The notes below the pieces were generated by a model that worked only from the letters and a program-made list of their open reading frames with translations, searched no databases and was not told the DNA's origin. Of a DNA stretch of 64,000 nt, positions 33,548 through 42,574 are shown piece after piece. The position numbers and the translations under genes were made by a program. This DNA comes from Craurococcus roseus (lineage in GTDB: Bacteria; Pseudomonadota; Alphaproteobacteria; Acetobacterales; Acetobacteraceae): the NCBI RefSeq assembly GCF_039523795.1, contig NZ_BAAAFZ010000023.1, positions 1 to 64,000 of the forward strand, in the 5' to 3' direction. Within the stretch, counting starts at the first letter, position 1. Every line of letters begins with the position of its first letter.

Positions 33548-34393
33548 ATGCGCGTCAGCGTGGTGCAGATGAACCAGGGGTCGGACAAGGCGGCCAATCT
33601 CGCCCAGGCGCGGCGGCTCGTCGAAGCCGCCGTTGCGGCGGACCGGCCGGGCCTCGTCTCCCTGCCCGAGACCTGGACCAACCTCGGCGGCGGGCGCGAC
33701 GCCCGGATGGCCGCGGCGGAGGTCCTGCCCCCGCGCGGCTCGGGCGAGGAGGGCGGCGAGGCCTACGAGCTGATGCGCGGCCTGGCGCGGGCGCACGGCA
33801 TCCACGTCCACGGGGGCAGCATCATCGAGGCCGGCGGGGACAAGCTGTTCAACACCACCGTCGTCTTCGACCCCGACGGGCGGGAGGTCGCGCGCTACCG
33901 CAAGATCCACCTGTTCGACATCACCGGTCCCGACGGCACCGGCTACCGCGAGAGCGCCCTGTATGGCGCCGGCGAGGAATTGGCGACCTTCGAGGCCGGC
34001 GGCACCACCTTCGGCCTGACCATCTGCTACGACATGCGCTTCGCCGAGCAGTACACCGCGCTCCGGCGCATGGGCGCGGAGGCGATCTTCGTCCCGTCCA
34101 ACTTCACCCTCCAGACCGGCAAGGACCACTGGGAAGCCCTGTTGCGCGCCCGCGCCATCGAGGCGCAGTGCTGGATCGTCGCCGCCGCGTCCTGGGGCCA
34201 GTACGAGGAGCGCGGCGGCCTGCGTTCCGTCTACGGCCACTCGCTGGTCGCCGATCCTTGGGGCCACGTGGTGGCGAAGTGCAGCGACGGCGTCGGCTGG
34301 GCCACCGCGCGCCTCGACCACGCGGTGACGGCGCGGGTGCGCCGCGACATGCCGGTGCTGGAGCACCGCGACGCCCGCCGGATCAGGCTCTGA
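33548..34393 (+). CDS. Carbon-nitrogen hydrolase (nitrilase superfamily)
   Basis: 281 residues from ATG 33548 (an adjacent GTG at 33545 is possible). Catalytic Glu-Lys-Cys triad: Glu in SLPETWTNLGG, Lys in YRKIHLFDI and Cys in LTICYDMRFAE, with a further Glu in KDHWEALLRARAIEAQ. The layout is closest to the omega-amidase/Nit-type branch, which hydrolyses small amides such as 2-oxoglutaramate or deaminated glutathione. It begins a plus-strand run with nadK and an MFS permease, with 13 and overlapping bases between genes. Confidence 0.88.
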   Translation: MRVSVVQMNQGSDKAANLAQARRLVEAAVAADRPGLVSLPETWTNLGGGRDARMAAAEVLPPRGSGEEGGEAYELMRGLARAHGIHVHGGSIIEAGGDKLFNTTVVFDPDGREVARYRKIHLFDITGPDGTGYRESALYGAGEELATFEAGGTTFGLTICYDMRFAEQYTALRRMGAEAIFVPSNFTLQTGKDHWEALLRARAIEAQCWIVAAASWGQYEERGGLRSVYGHSLVADPWGHVVAKCSDGVGWATARLDHAVTARVRRDMPVLEHRDARRIRL

Positions 34394-34406
34394 CCGGGCG
34401 CCCGGC

Positions 34407-35228
34407 GTGACCGATAGCAGCCCCGCCGCCGCCCTCGCCCCACTGTCCGCGCGGCCGGGGGACTTCGCCGGGCGCATCGGCTTCGTCGCGGCCACGACCG
34501 AGGTGGCCACGGTGGCGCGCAACCGCCTCGCCGCGCGCTACGGCGAGGTGCCGCCGGAGGAGGCCGCCGTGGTCGTCGCGCTCGGCGGCGACGGGAGCAT
34601 GCTGGAGACACAGCACCGGCTGCTCGGCCGCAACATCCCCGTCTACGGGATGAACCGCGGCAGTGTCGGCTTCCTGATGAACGACTACCGCGAGGAGAAC
34701 CTGCTCCAGCGCTTGGCGGAGGCGCAGGCCGCCGTGGTCCACCCTCTGCGGATGTGCGCCACCTGCGCCGACAGGACGCGGTGCGAGGCGCTGGCGATCA
34801 ATGAGGTTTCGCTGCTGCGCGAAACGCGCCAAGCGGCCAAGATCCGCATCATGGTGGACGGGAGGACGCGGCTCTCGGAGTTGATCTGCGACGGCATCCT
34901 GGTGTCCACGCCCGCCGGCAGCACCGCCTACAACCTGTCGGCGCACGGCCCGATCGTGCCGCTCGGCGCCGAGTTGCTGCCGATGACGCCCATCTCCGCC
35001 TTCCGGCCGCGGCGCTGGCGCGGCGCGCTGCTGCGTTCGGACGCCGAGGTGGTGTTCGAGATCCTGGAAGCGGACAAGCGCCCCGTCGCCGCCGTGGCGG
35101 ACTACACGGAGGTGCGCGACGTCCGCCGCGTGGAGGTGCGCGAGGACCGTTCGATCTCGCTCACCATGCTGTTCGACCCCGGCCACGGGCTCTCGGAGCG
35201 GATCATCGCCGAGCAGTTCACCGTGTGA
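34407..35228 (+). CDS. nadK: NAD kinase
   Basis: 273 residues starting at GTG 34407. The family signature GGDGSMLETQHRL carries the catalytic Asp of GGDGS, followed by GMNRGSVGFLMNDY, the ATP/NAD-binding region INEVSLLRETRQ and the conserved STPAGSTAYNLSAHGPIVP loop. It phosphorylates NAD to NADP. The stop overlaps the GTG start of the MFS gene (GTGTGA), suggesting coupling. Essential housekeeping gene in most bacteria. Confidence 0.94.
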   Translation: MTDSSPAAALAPLSARPGDFAGRIGFVAATTEVATVARNRLAARYGEVPPEEAAVVVALGGDGSMLETQHRLLGRNIPVYGMNRGSVGFLMNDYREENLLQRLAEAQAAVVHPLRMCATCADRTRCEALAINEVSLLRETRQAAKIRIMVDGRTRLSELICDGILVSTPAGSTAYNLSAHGPIVPLGAELLPMTPISAFRPRRWRGALLRSDAEVVFEILEADKRPVAAVADYTEVRDVRRVEVREDRSISLTMLFDPGHGLSERIIAEQFTV

Positions 35229-36433
35229 CCGGCCCGCGCCCGCCGCAGCCCGCCGCGCCGCCCTCCGACGCCGCGCTGTCGCTCTGGCTGGCCGCGGCGC
35301 AAACGATCAGTTGGGGCACGCTTTTCACCGTGTTCCCGCTCTTCGTCGCGCCGATGGAGGCGGAGCTCGGCTGGTCGCGGGCGGAAATCAACGGCGCGCT
35401 GACCGCGGGGCTTCTGGCCGCTGGCCTCGCGGCCATCCCCGCCGGGCGCTGGGTGGACCGGCGCGGCGGCCGCGGGCTGATCACCCTCGCCTCGCTGGCC
35501 GGGGCGGCGCTGCTGCTGGCATGGTCCGCCACAGACCGGCTCTGGTTGTTCTACCTCGTTTGGGTCGCCATCGGCGTCGCGCAGGCGGGCGCGCTGGCGG
35601 AGCCGGCCTACGCGGTGGTCGTCGCCAACGCGAGGGACGCGCGGCGGGCCATCACCGGCATGACCTTCATCACCGGCTTCACCGGCACGATCTTCCTGCC
35701 GCTCGGCGGAGCGCTGATCGAGGCGTTGGGCTGGCGCGGCGCGCTCGTGACCTTGGCAGCGTTGCAGGTCGTGCCCGGTCTGATCACCGCGGTCCTGCTG
35801 CGCGGCACGCGGCCGGGGCTGACGGGCGCGGCGGAGGGATCGAGCGGGCCGCTGCGCAGGGCGCTCCGGCGGCGCGCCTTCTGGGCGCTGGCGCTGTGCT
35901 TCTGCGTCCACGCCTTCCTGCAAACCGGTATTGTCTTCCACCTGATCCCGCTCTTGCAGGAACGGGGCCTGCCGCCCGCCTCGGTGCTGCTGGTGGTGGC
36001 GATGCACGGGCCTTGCCAGGTGGCGTCGCGCGCAGCGCTCTTCGCGCTCGGCAAGCGTGCCGGGCCGCTGCCGGTGGGCCTCGCCGCCACCGCGCTGCTG
36101 CCGCTGGCGATGCTGGCCCTCGGGTTGGCCGGTGACCGGCTGGCGGCACTGTTCGGCTTCGCGCTGCTCTGGGGCGTGGCGAACGGGATGATGCTCATCA
36201 TCCGCGCGACCGGCGTGGCGGAGTTCCTCGGCGCCGAGGGTTACGGTCAGATCTCCGGCGCGCTGGCGACCGCGACCGTGCTGCCGCGCACGGCGGCGCC
36301 GCTCGCCGTGGCGCTGATCTGGGAGGGCGCGGCCGGCTACGCGCCGGTGCCCTGGCTGTTCGCGGCGCTGGGCGTGGTCGGCGTCGCCGCCTTCGCCGTG
36401 GCGGCCTCGGACCGCCCCGGCCCGACAAGGTGA
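35225..36433 (+). CDS. Major facilitator superfamily transporter
   Basis: 402 residues, about twelve hydrophobic segments. The MFS loop 2-3 motif is recognisable as GRWVDRRGGRGLI after the second helix, and the start resembles the monocarboxylate/oxalate-type branch (WGTLFTVFPLFVAPMEAELGWSRAE). Substrate unknown. GTG start 35225 overlaps the nadK stop. The last 97 bases lie antisense to the 3' end of the DUF1177 gene. Confidence 0.85.
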   Translation: MTGPRPPQPAAPPSDAALSLWLAAAQTISWGTLFTVFPLFVAPMEAELGWSRAEINGALTAGLLAAGLAAIPAGRWVDRRGGRGLITLASLAGAALLLAWSATDRLWLFYLVWVAIGVAQAGALAEPAYAVVVANARDARRAITGMTFITGFTGTIFLPLGGALIEALGWRGALVTLAALQVVPGLITAVLLRGTRPGLTGAAEGSSGPLRRALRRRAFWALALCFCVHAFLQTGIVFHLIPLLQERGLPPASVLLVVAMHGPCQVASRAALFALGKRAGPLPVGLAATALLPLAMLALGLAGDRLAALFGFALLWGVANGMMLIIRATGVAEFLGAEGYGQISGALATATVLPRTAAPLAVALIWEGAAGYAPVPWLFAALGVVGVAAFAVAASDRPGPTR

Positions 36434-37314
36434 CGCATGGAGCCGTAGAGCGAGACCAGCCGCTCGAACTCCGCCGCGTCGTGGAAGGCGCAGCGGCCGG
36501 CGCCGAAGGCGCGCGCCACCTCGCGGCAGAAGCGCGCGGCCCCGTCCAGCGCGAAGGGCGGGTTGGCGCCCGTGGCGGAGCCGGCCACCACCGCCCGCGC
36601 CGTCAGCGCCACGCCGACCACCGGCGCGTCCGTGAGGGTCGCCGGCTGCATCATGGAGTTGATGTGCGCCACGCCGCTGGAATAGGGCGTGATGTCCTGC
36701 ATGGTGACGGGCGCGACCACCGGCGGCTCGCCCGTGGCCCATTCCATGAGGCCGAGCAGGTCGGCGCTCGGCTTGAGTATCCAGCCCTCCTTGACGGAGG
36801 GCGTGACGGCGAAACCCGTGTGGTTGACGACACGGTTCGCGCGCGTCGCGTCCACCGCGAGCACGGCCTCCATCGCCGGGTCGAGTTGCGCCGCCAGCAC
36901 GCGCTCGCGCGGCACCGGACAGGTCATCATCGGCGCCGGCTGGTGCGGGCGGGACAGGGCGCGCGGGCAGATGTGGGTGCTGACAATGACCCGGCCCGGC
37001 GGCGCGTCGCCCCACCCCGCCTCGCGCGCCAACGCCGCCGCGGCGGCGAGCGCCACCACCGCGCCGTCCGCGTCCGAGACGAGGCCCGGCCGCTCCGGCC
37101 GCAGCCCCGTGCCGCCCAGGACGCCGAGGATGCCGAGGCAGGGCGTCCCGGAGCCGATCTCGACGGTGACGACGTCCGTGCTCCCGCGCTCGGCGTCCAG
37201 CCGCTGGTGGCGCACCGAGGCCGGCCCGTGCCGCGCCACCCAGGCCGCGGCCGCCGCGCCGTCGGTGCGCGGGTCCTCCAGCAACTCGATCGCCTCGACC
37301 ACTTGGCGCAGCAT
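36337..37314 (-). CDS. DUF1177 family protein
   Basis: 325 residues. Matches the DUF1177 pattern: MLRQVVEAIELLEDP at the start, GSTDVVTVEIGSG, LGVLGGTGLRPERPGLVSD, VIVSTHICPRAL, NHTGFAVTPSVKEG, QDITPYSSGVAHINS and VSLYGSMRHL near the end. Family function is not established; it is often found with transport genes for organic acids or peptides. About 25 extra residues after the usual end run antisense into the convergent MFS gene, so the true stop overlaps that gene by 97 bases. It is 14 bases downstream of the TctC-type gene and probably cotranscribed. Confidence 0.85.
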   Translation of the reverse strand: MLRQVVEAIELLEDPRTDGAAAAAWVARHGPASVRHQRLDAERGSTDVVTVEIGSGTPCLGILGVLGGTGLRPERPGLVSDADGAVVALAAAAALAREAGWGDAPPGRVIVSTHICPRALSRPHQPAPMMTCPVPRERVLAAQLDPAMEAVLAVDATRANRVVNHTGFAVTPSVKEGWILKPSADLLGLMEWATGEPPVVAPVTMQDITPYSSGVAHINSMMQPATLTDAPVVGVALTARAVVAGSATGANPPFALDGAARFCREVARAFGAGRCAFHDAAEFERLVSLYGSMRHLVGPGRSEAATAKAATPTTPSAANSQGTGA

Positions 37315-37328
37315 GGCGGCGGCGCCCG

Positions 37329-38297
37329 TCAGTCCAGGGTGATGCCGGTGTCGCGCACCGCGGCGGCCCAGCGCGCGCGCTCCGACGCCAGGAAGGCCGA
37401 GAACCCTTCCGCCGTGCCGCCCACCGGCTCTGCCGCGTTCTCCGCCAGCCACGCGGCCACGTCGGCGTCGCGCAGCACCTCGTTGGCGACGGCGTTCCAG
37501 CGGCGCAGCGCCGGCTCCGGCAAGCCGGCCGGGCCGAACAGCCCCTGCCAGGACGAGACCTTGACGCCCGGCACCCCGATCTCGGCGAAGGTCGGCACGT
37601 TCGGGGCGCTGCGCGAGCGCGCGGCGGTGGACACGGCCACGGCGCGGAATCGCCCTTCGCGCAGCAGCGCCAGCGAGCCGGCGAGGTTGTCCACGTAGAG
37701 CCGGACGCGCCCGCCCATCAGGTCGGCGAGCCCCGCGGCGCCGCCCCGGTACGGCACGTGCTGCAGGCGCAGCCCGAGCGCGCGCGACAGCAGCGCCCCC
37801 GTGAAGTGGTTGGAGGTGCCCACGCCCGGCGAGCCGTAGGGCTCCTCCGGGTTGGCGCGCATCCAGGCGAGCAGCGCCGCGGGCTCCGCCGGCGAGTCCA
37901 GGTGCGCCAGCAGCACGTTCGGCTGGTCCACGAGGCGCAGGATCGGCGAAAAGTCCCGCGCGGCGTCGTAGGGCATCTTCGCCCCGAGCAGCGCCGGGTT
38001 GATGGCGTGCGGCCCGATCGGCCCGAGGCCGACCGTGTGCCCGTCCGGCTGCGCCTTGGCCAGCGCCTCCATGGCGATGTTGCCGCCCGCGCCCGGCCGG
38101 TTCTCCACCACCACGGGCTGGCCCAGCAGCCTGCCGAGCGGCTCCGCGAGGCGGCGGGCGAGCGCGTCGGCGGAGCCGCCGGGCGGGAAGCCGAGCAGCA
38201 GGCGCACCGGCCGGTCCGGGCGCCACTCGGCTTGAGCGGCGGCAGGGCCGGCGGCACCGGCGAGCGCCGCGGCCAACACGAGGCGGCGCGGCGCCAT
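37329..38297 (-). CDS. TctC/Bug-type tricarboxylate-transporter substrate-binding protein
   Basis: 322 residues from ATG 38297 (a GTG 15 bases upstream is possible). Signal peptide MAPRRLVLAAALAGAAGPAAAQ, then the Bug-family start PVRLLLGFPPGGSADALARRLAEPLGRLLGQPVVVENRPGAGG-type loop, split over residues 35-75, and YRGGAAGLADLMGGRV. It is a periplasmic binding protein for a carboxylate ligand. No TctA/TctB membrane genes are present, so it is an orphan binding protein, as is common in Acetobacteraceae and betaproteobacteria. Confidence 0.9.
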   Translation of the reverse strand: MAPRRLVLAAALAGAAGPAAAQAEWRPDRPVRLLLGFPPGGSADALARRLAEPLGRLLGQPVVVENRPGAGGNIAMEALAKAQPDGHTVGLGPIGPHAINPALLGAKMPYDAARDFSPILRLVDQPNVLLAHLDSPAEPAALLAWMRANPEEPYGSPGVGTSNHFTGALLSRALGLRLQHVPYRGGAAGLADLMGGRVRLYVDNLAGSLALLREGRFRAVAVSTAARSRSAPNVPTFAEIGVPGVKVSSWQGLFGPAGLPEPALRRWNAVANEVLRDADVAAWLAENAAEPVGGTAEGFSAFLASERARWAAAVRDTGITLD

Positions 38298-38354
38298 CCC
38301 AGTCCTAGCCACGTGCCGGACCGGTGGCCGCCGGCACGCCCCGCCTCCGGGGCG

Positions 38355-38483
38355 TCAATGCGAAACTCGCCCGTGGTAGGCGCGCAGGGTGCCGCCGCCC
38401 CCGACGGAAAGCGAGTTGCCCGCCCCGTCGCTGCAAGCGACGGCGGCGGCGGCCGGCAGGAGCAGCAGTGCCGTATGGCGCAT
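38355..38483 (-). CDS. Tiny lipoprotein (42 residues)
   Basis: ATG 38483 to TGA 38355. MRHTALLLLPAAAAVACSDG is a complete signal sequence with Cys17 in VAC, giving a mature part of only 26 residues rich in Gly (SVGGGG) and ending RAYHGRVSH. It shares the MRH start, size and Gly-rich body with the adjacent 44-residue gene, which ends 24 bases upstream. Codon use fits the region. Entericidin-like toxins have a comparable size, but no sequence match is claimed. Probably translated; function unknown. Confidence 0.5.
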   Translation of the reverse strand: MRHTALLLLPAAAAVACSDGAGNSLSVGGGGTLRAYHGRVSH

Positions 38484-38507
38484 CCGGATCACCGCCGGCC
38501 CGCTGCC

Positions 38508-38642
38508 TCAGCGGTCGCGCGCGACGTTGCCACCCACGCCGCCCCCGACGTAGGCGCCGCTGGCCCCGCGCGTGCCGCGCTCAGCGCAAGCCGCGGCGGC
38601 GAGGGTTGCGAGCAGAAGCGCGGCGGCGAGGAGGTGGCGCAT
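38508..38642 (-). CDS. Tiny lipoprotein (44 residues)
   Basis: ATG 38642 to TGA 38508. MRHLLAAALLLATLAAAAC gives Cys19 as the probable lipid anchor, followed by ERGTRGASGAYVGGGVGGN and ARDR. Starts five bases after the dppF-like stop, so it is likely the sixth gene of the peptide ABC operon; a similar tiny lipoprotein follows it. The Gly-rich mature part resembles the glycine-zipper type membrane segments of small envelope lipoproteins. No family is assigned. Confidence 0.55.
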   Translation of the reverse strand: MRHLLAAALLLATLAAAACAERGTRGASGAYVGGGVGGNVARDR

Positions 38643-38647
38643 GGCGG

Positions 38648-39687
<1,040 letters not shown>

Positions 39688-39691
<4 letters not shown>

Positions 39692-40668
39692 GCCGCCACC
39701 GCGTCCGTGTTGTAGGGATGGATGCAGCGCGCGAAGCGGCCGGGCCGGTACTCCGCCATCGGCGGCGGCTCGGCGCAGCGCGGCTCGGCGCGCGGGCAGC
39801 GGGAGCGGAAGGCGCAGCCTTCGGGCAGGTTCAGGAGGGAAGGCGTCATGCCGGGGATCTGGCGTAAGGGCTCGCCGCGACGGTTGCGGCTGGGCACGCT
39901 GCCGATCAGGCCGACCGTGTAGGGGTGGAACGGCGCGTCCAGCACCTCGTCCACCGGCCCCTGTTCCACCACGCGGCCGGCGTACATCACCGCGATGTCG
40001 TCCGCGAGGCCGGCGACCACGGAGAGGTCGTGCGTGATCCAGATCAGCGCCGTGCCGGTCTCGCGGCAGAGCTTCTGCGCCTCGGCGAGGATCTGCCCCT
40101 GGATGGTCACGTCGAGCGCCGTGGTCGGCTCGTCGGCGACGATGAGGTCGGGCTTGTGCAGGAGGGCGATGGCGATGGCGACGCGCTGGCGCATGCCGCC
40201 GGAGAACTGGTGCGGGTAGCTCTTCAGGCGCTCGTCCGGGCTCGGGATGCCGACCTGGCCGAGCGCGTCGCGCGCGCGCTGCCGCGCCTCCTCGCGGCCG
40301 ACCTTGGCGTGCGCCTGCACCGTCTCGATCATCTGCGTGTCGATCCGCAGGACCGGGTTCAGCGTCATCATGGGGTCCTGGAAGATCATGGCTATGCGGT
40401 TGCCCCGCAGGTCGCGCATCCCCTCCTCGGACAGCTTGGCGAGGTCCTGCCCCTTGAAAAGGATGTGCCCGCCGACGATCCGCCCCGGCGGGTCCACCAG
40501 CCCCATGATGGAGAAGCCGGTGACGGACTTGCCGGAGCCGCTCTCGCCCACAAGCCCCAGCACCTTGCCCCGATCCACCGCGAACGAGACGCCGTCCACC
40601 GCGCGGACCACGCCGGCGCGGGTGAAGAAGTGGGTCCGGAGGTCCCGGACCTCCAAGGTCGCGGTCAA
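39688..40668 (-). CDS. Peptide ABC transporter ATPase (DppD-type)
   Basis: 326 residues from TTG 40668, which overlaps the upstream stop as TTGA; no ATG or GTG fits the family N-terminus (LEVRDLRTHFFTRAG). Walker A GESGSGKS, MIFQDPMMTLNPVLRI, signature QFSGGMRQRVAIAIALL, Walker B LIVADEPTTALD and the C-terminal Fe-S-like cysteine cluster CAFRSRCPRAEPRC of oligopeptide ATPases. Acts as heterodimer with the DppF-type partner. Confidence 0.93.
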
Positions 40669-41600
40669 CGCTTGAGCCTCGGATTCAGCACGTCGCGCAG
40701 GTGGTCGCCGACGAGGTTGATGGAAACGATCGTCACCAGCAGCGCGATGCCCGGGTAGAAGCTGATCCAGTATTTGCCGGAGAGCATGTACTCGTAGCCG
40801 TTGGCGATGAGCAGGCCGAGCGAGGGCTCGGTGATCGGCACGCCGAGGCCGAGGAACGACAGGGTCGCCTCCAGCGCGATGGCGCGCGCCACCTGCATGG
40901 TGCCCACCACGATCAGCGGCGGCAGGCAGTTCGGCAGAAGGTGGCGGAAGATGACGCGCCGCGTCGGCAGGGCGAGGCACTGCGCCGCCTCGATGTACTC
41001 CCGCCGCCGCTCCACCAAAGCGGTGCCGCGCACGGTGCGGGCGTAGTAGGCCCATTCCACCAGGACGAGCGCGATGACGACGTTGAGGACGCCCTTGCCG
41101 AGGACAGCCAGGATCATCAGCGCCGCCAGGATCGCCGGGAAGGAGAGCTGGAGGTCCACCAGGCGCATGATGGCGCTGTCGGTCCGCCCGCCCGCGTAGG
41201 CGGCCAGCATGCCGAGGGAGGCGCCGACCATGCACGCGATCACGGCCGATCCGGCGCCGACGATGAGGCTGATCCGCAGCCCGTACATGATGCCCGAGAG
41301 CATGTCCCGGCCCTGGTCGTCCGTGCCGAGCCAGTGGGTGAAGCCGGCGCCGCCGACGCTGCCCGGCTCCAGCCGGCTGTCCATGATGTCGAGCTGCGCG
41401 AGGTCGTAGGGGTTCTGGGGCGCGATCCAGGGCGCCAACACGGCGATGAGCACGATGGTCGTGAACACCGCCAGCCCCGCCAAGGCGAGGCGGGACGCGG
41501 CGAACTCCGAAACGAAGCGCTGGAACGGCGTTTCGACCCGGGGCGGCGCCGGCGGCGTGGGCGCAGCCTGGGCGGCGGAAGGGGCTGTGGTGGTGCTCAT
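40665..41600 (-). CDS. Peptide ABC transporter permease (DppC-type)
   Basis: 311 residues. Pro/Ala-rich N-terminus, then a first helix (LALAGLAVFTTIVLIAVLAPW), the periplasmic LGTDDQGRDMLS motif of DppC/OppC proteins, and the EAA loop AAQCLALPTRRVIFRHLLPN. Six predicted membrane segments. Overlaps both neighbouring permease/ATPase genes by four bases. Confidence 0.93.
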   Translation of the reverse strand: MSTTTAPSAAQAAPTPPAPPRVETPFQRFVSEFAASRLALAGLAVFTTIVLIAVLAPWIAPQNPYDLAQLDIMDSRLEPGSVGGAGFTHWLGTDDQGRDMLSGIMYGLRISLIVGAGSAVIACMVGASLGMLAAYAGGRTDSAIMRLVDLQLSFPAILAALMILAVLGKGVLNVVIALVLVEWAYYARTVRGTALVERRREYIEAAQCLALPTRRVIFRHLLPNCLPPLIVVGTMQVARAIALEATLSFLGLGVPITEPSLGLLIANGYEYMLSGKYWISFYPGIALLVTIVSINLVGDHLRDVLNPRLKR

Positions 41601-42574
41601 GCGCCCTTGGCCTCCAGCCGCACCCGCGGGTCGAGTACCGAATAGGTGAGGTCGACCACGAGGTTGATGACGATGAACATGAGCACGATGATCATCAGGT
41701 AGGCGACGATCACCGGCCGGTCGAGCACGTTGATGCTGTCGATGATGAGCTTGCCCATGCCCGGCCAGGCGAAGATGCTCTCCGTCACGACCGAGAAGGC
41801 GATGGTGCCGCCGAATTCCAGCCCCACCACCGTCACCACCGGGATCATGATGTTCTTCAACACGTGGACCGCGATCACCCGGCGCGGCGAAAGGCCCTTC
41901 GCCCGGGCGAACTTCACGAAGTCCATCAGCATCGTCTCGCGCACCCCGGCGCGGGTCAGGCGGATCACGAGGCTGATCTTAAACAGGCTCAGGTTCACCG
42001 CCGGCATGACCATGTGCGCCAGGCCGTCCGCGGTCAGGAAGCTCCAGCGCATCCCGAGCACCTCCACCGTCTCGCCCCGCCCGGTGGAGGGGAGCCAGCC
42101 GAGTTGCACCGCGAACACCAGGATCAGCATCAGCCCGACCCAAAAAGTCGGCAGCGAGAAGCCGAGGATGCTGGCCGCCATGACGCCCTTGCTGACAGGG
42201 CTCTCCGGCTTCAGCCCGGCGTAAAGGCCGAGCGGGACGCCGATGATGAGCGCCACCACCGTGGCGCCGACCGCCAGTTCCAGCGTCGCCGGCATCCGCT
42301 GGAGGATCAGCTTCAGCGCCGGCTCATTGAACACGAAGGAGCGGCCGAGGTCGCCTTGCAGCGCCCGGCCGAGGAAGGTGAAGTACTGCTGCCAGAGCGG
42401 CCGGTCGAGGCCGAACGCCCTGATGGCCCGCTCGCGCTCGAACTGGTCGGCGTCCGGGCTGATGAGGATCTCCACCGGGTCGCCGATGGCGTAGACGCCG
42501 ATGAAGACGATGACGGACATCGCCAGCACCACGCCGGCGGCCTGGATCAGCCGCCGCAACAGGTAGACCGTCAC
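41597..42574 (-). CDS. Peptide ABC transporter permease (DppB-type)
   Basis: 325 residues from GTG 42574, overlapping the SBP stop as GTGA. MTVYLLRRLIQAAGVVLAMSV is the family N-terminus; GDLGRSFVFNEPA and the EAA loop FVKFARAKGLSPRRVIAVHVLKN follow. Six membrane segments. Forms the channel with the DppC-type permease. Confidence 0.93.
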   Translation of the reverse strand: MTVYLLRRLIQAAGVVLAMSVIVFIGVYAIGDPVEILISPDADQFERERAIRAFGLDRPLWQQYFTFLGRALQGDLGRSFVFNEPALKLILQRMPATLELAVGATVVALIIGVPLGLYAGLKPESPVSKGVMAASILGFSLPTFWVGLMLILVFAVQLGWLPSTGRGETVEVLGMRWSFLTADGLAHMVMPAVNLSLFKISLVIRLTRAGVRETMLMDFVKFARAKGLSPRRVIAVHVLKNIMIPVVTVVGLEFGGTIAFSVVTESIFAWPGMGKLIIDSINVLDRPVIVAYLMIIVLMFIVINLVVDLTYSVLDPRVRLEAKGA

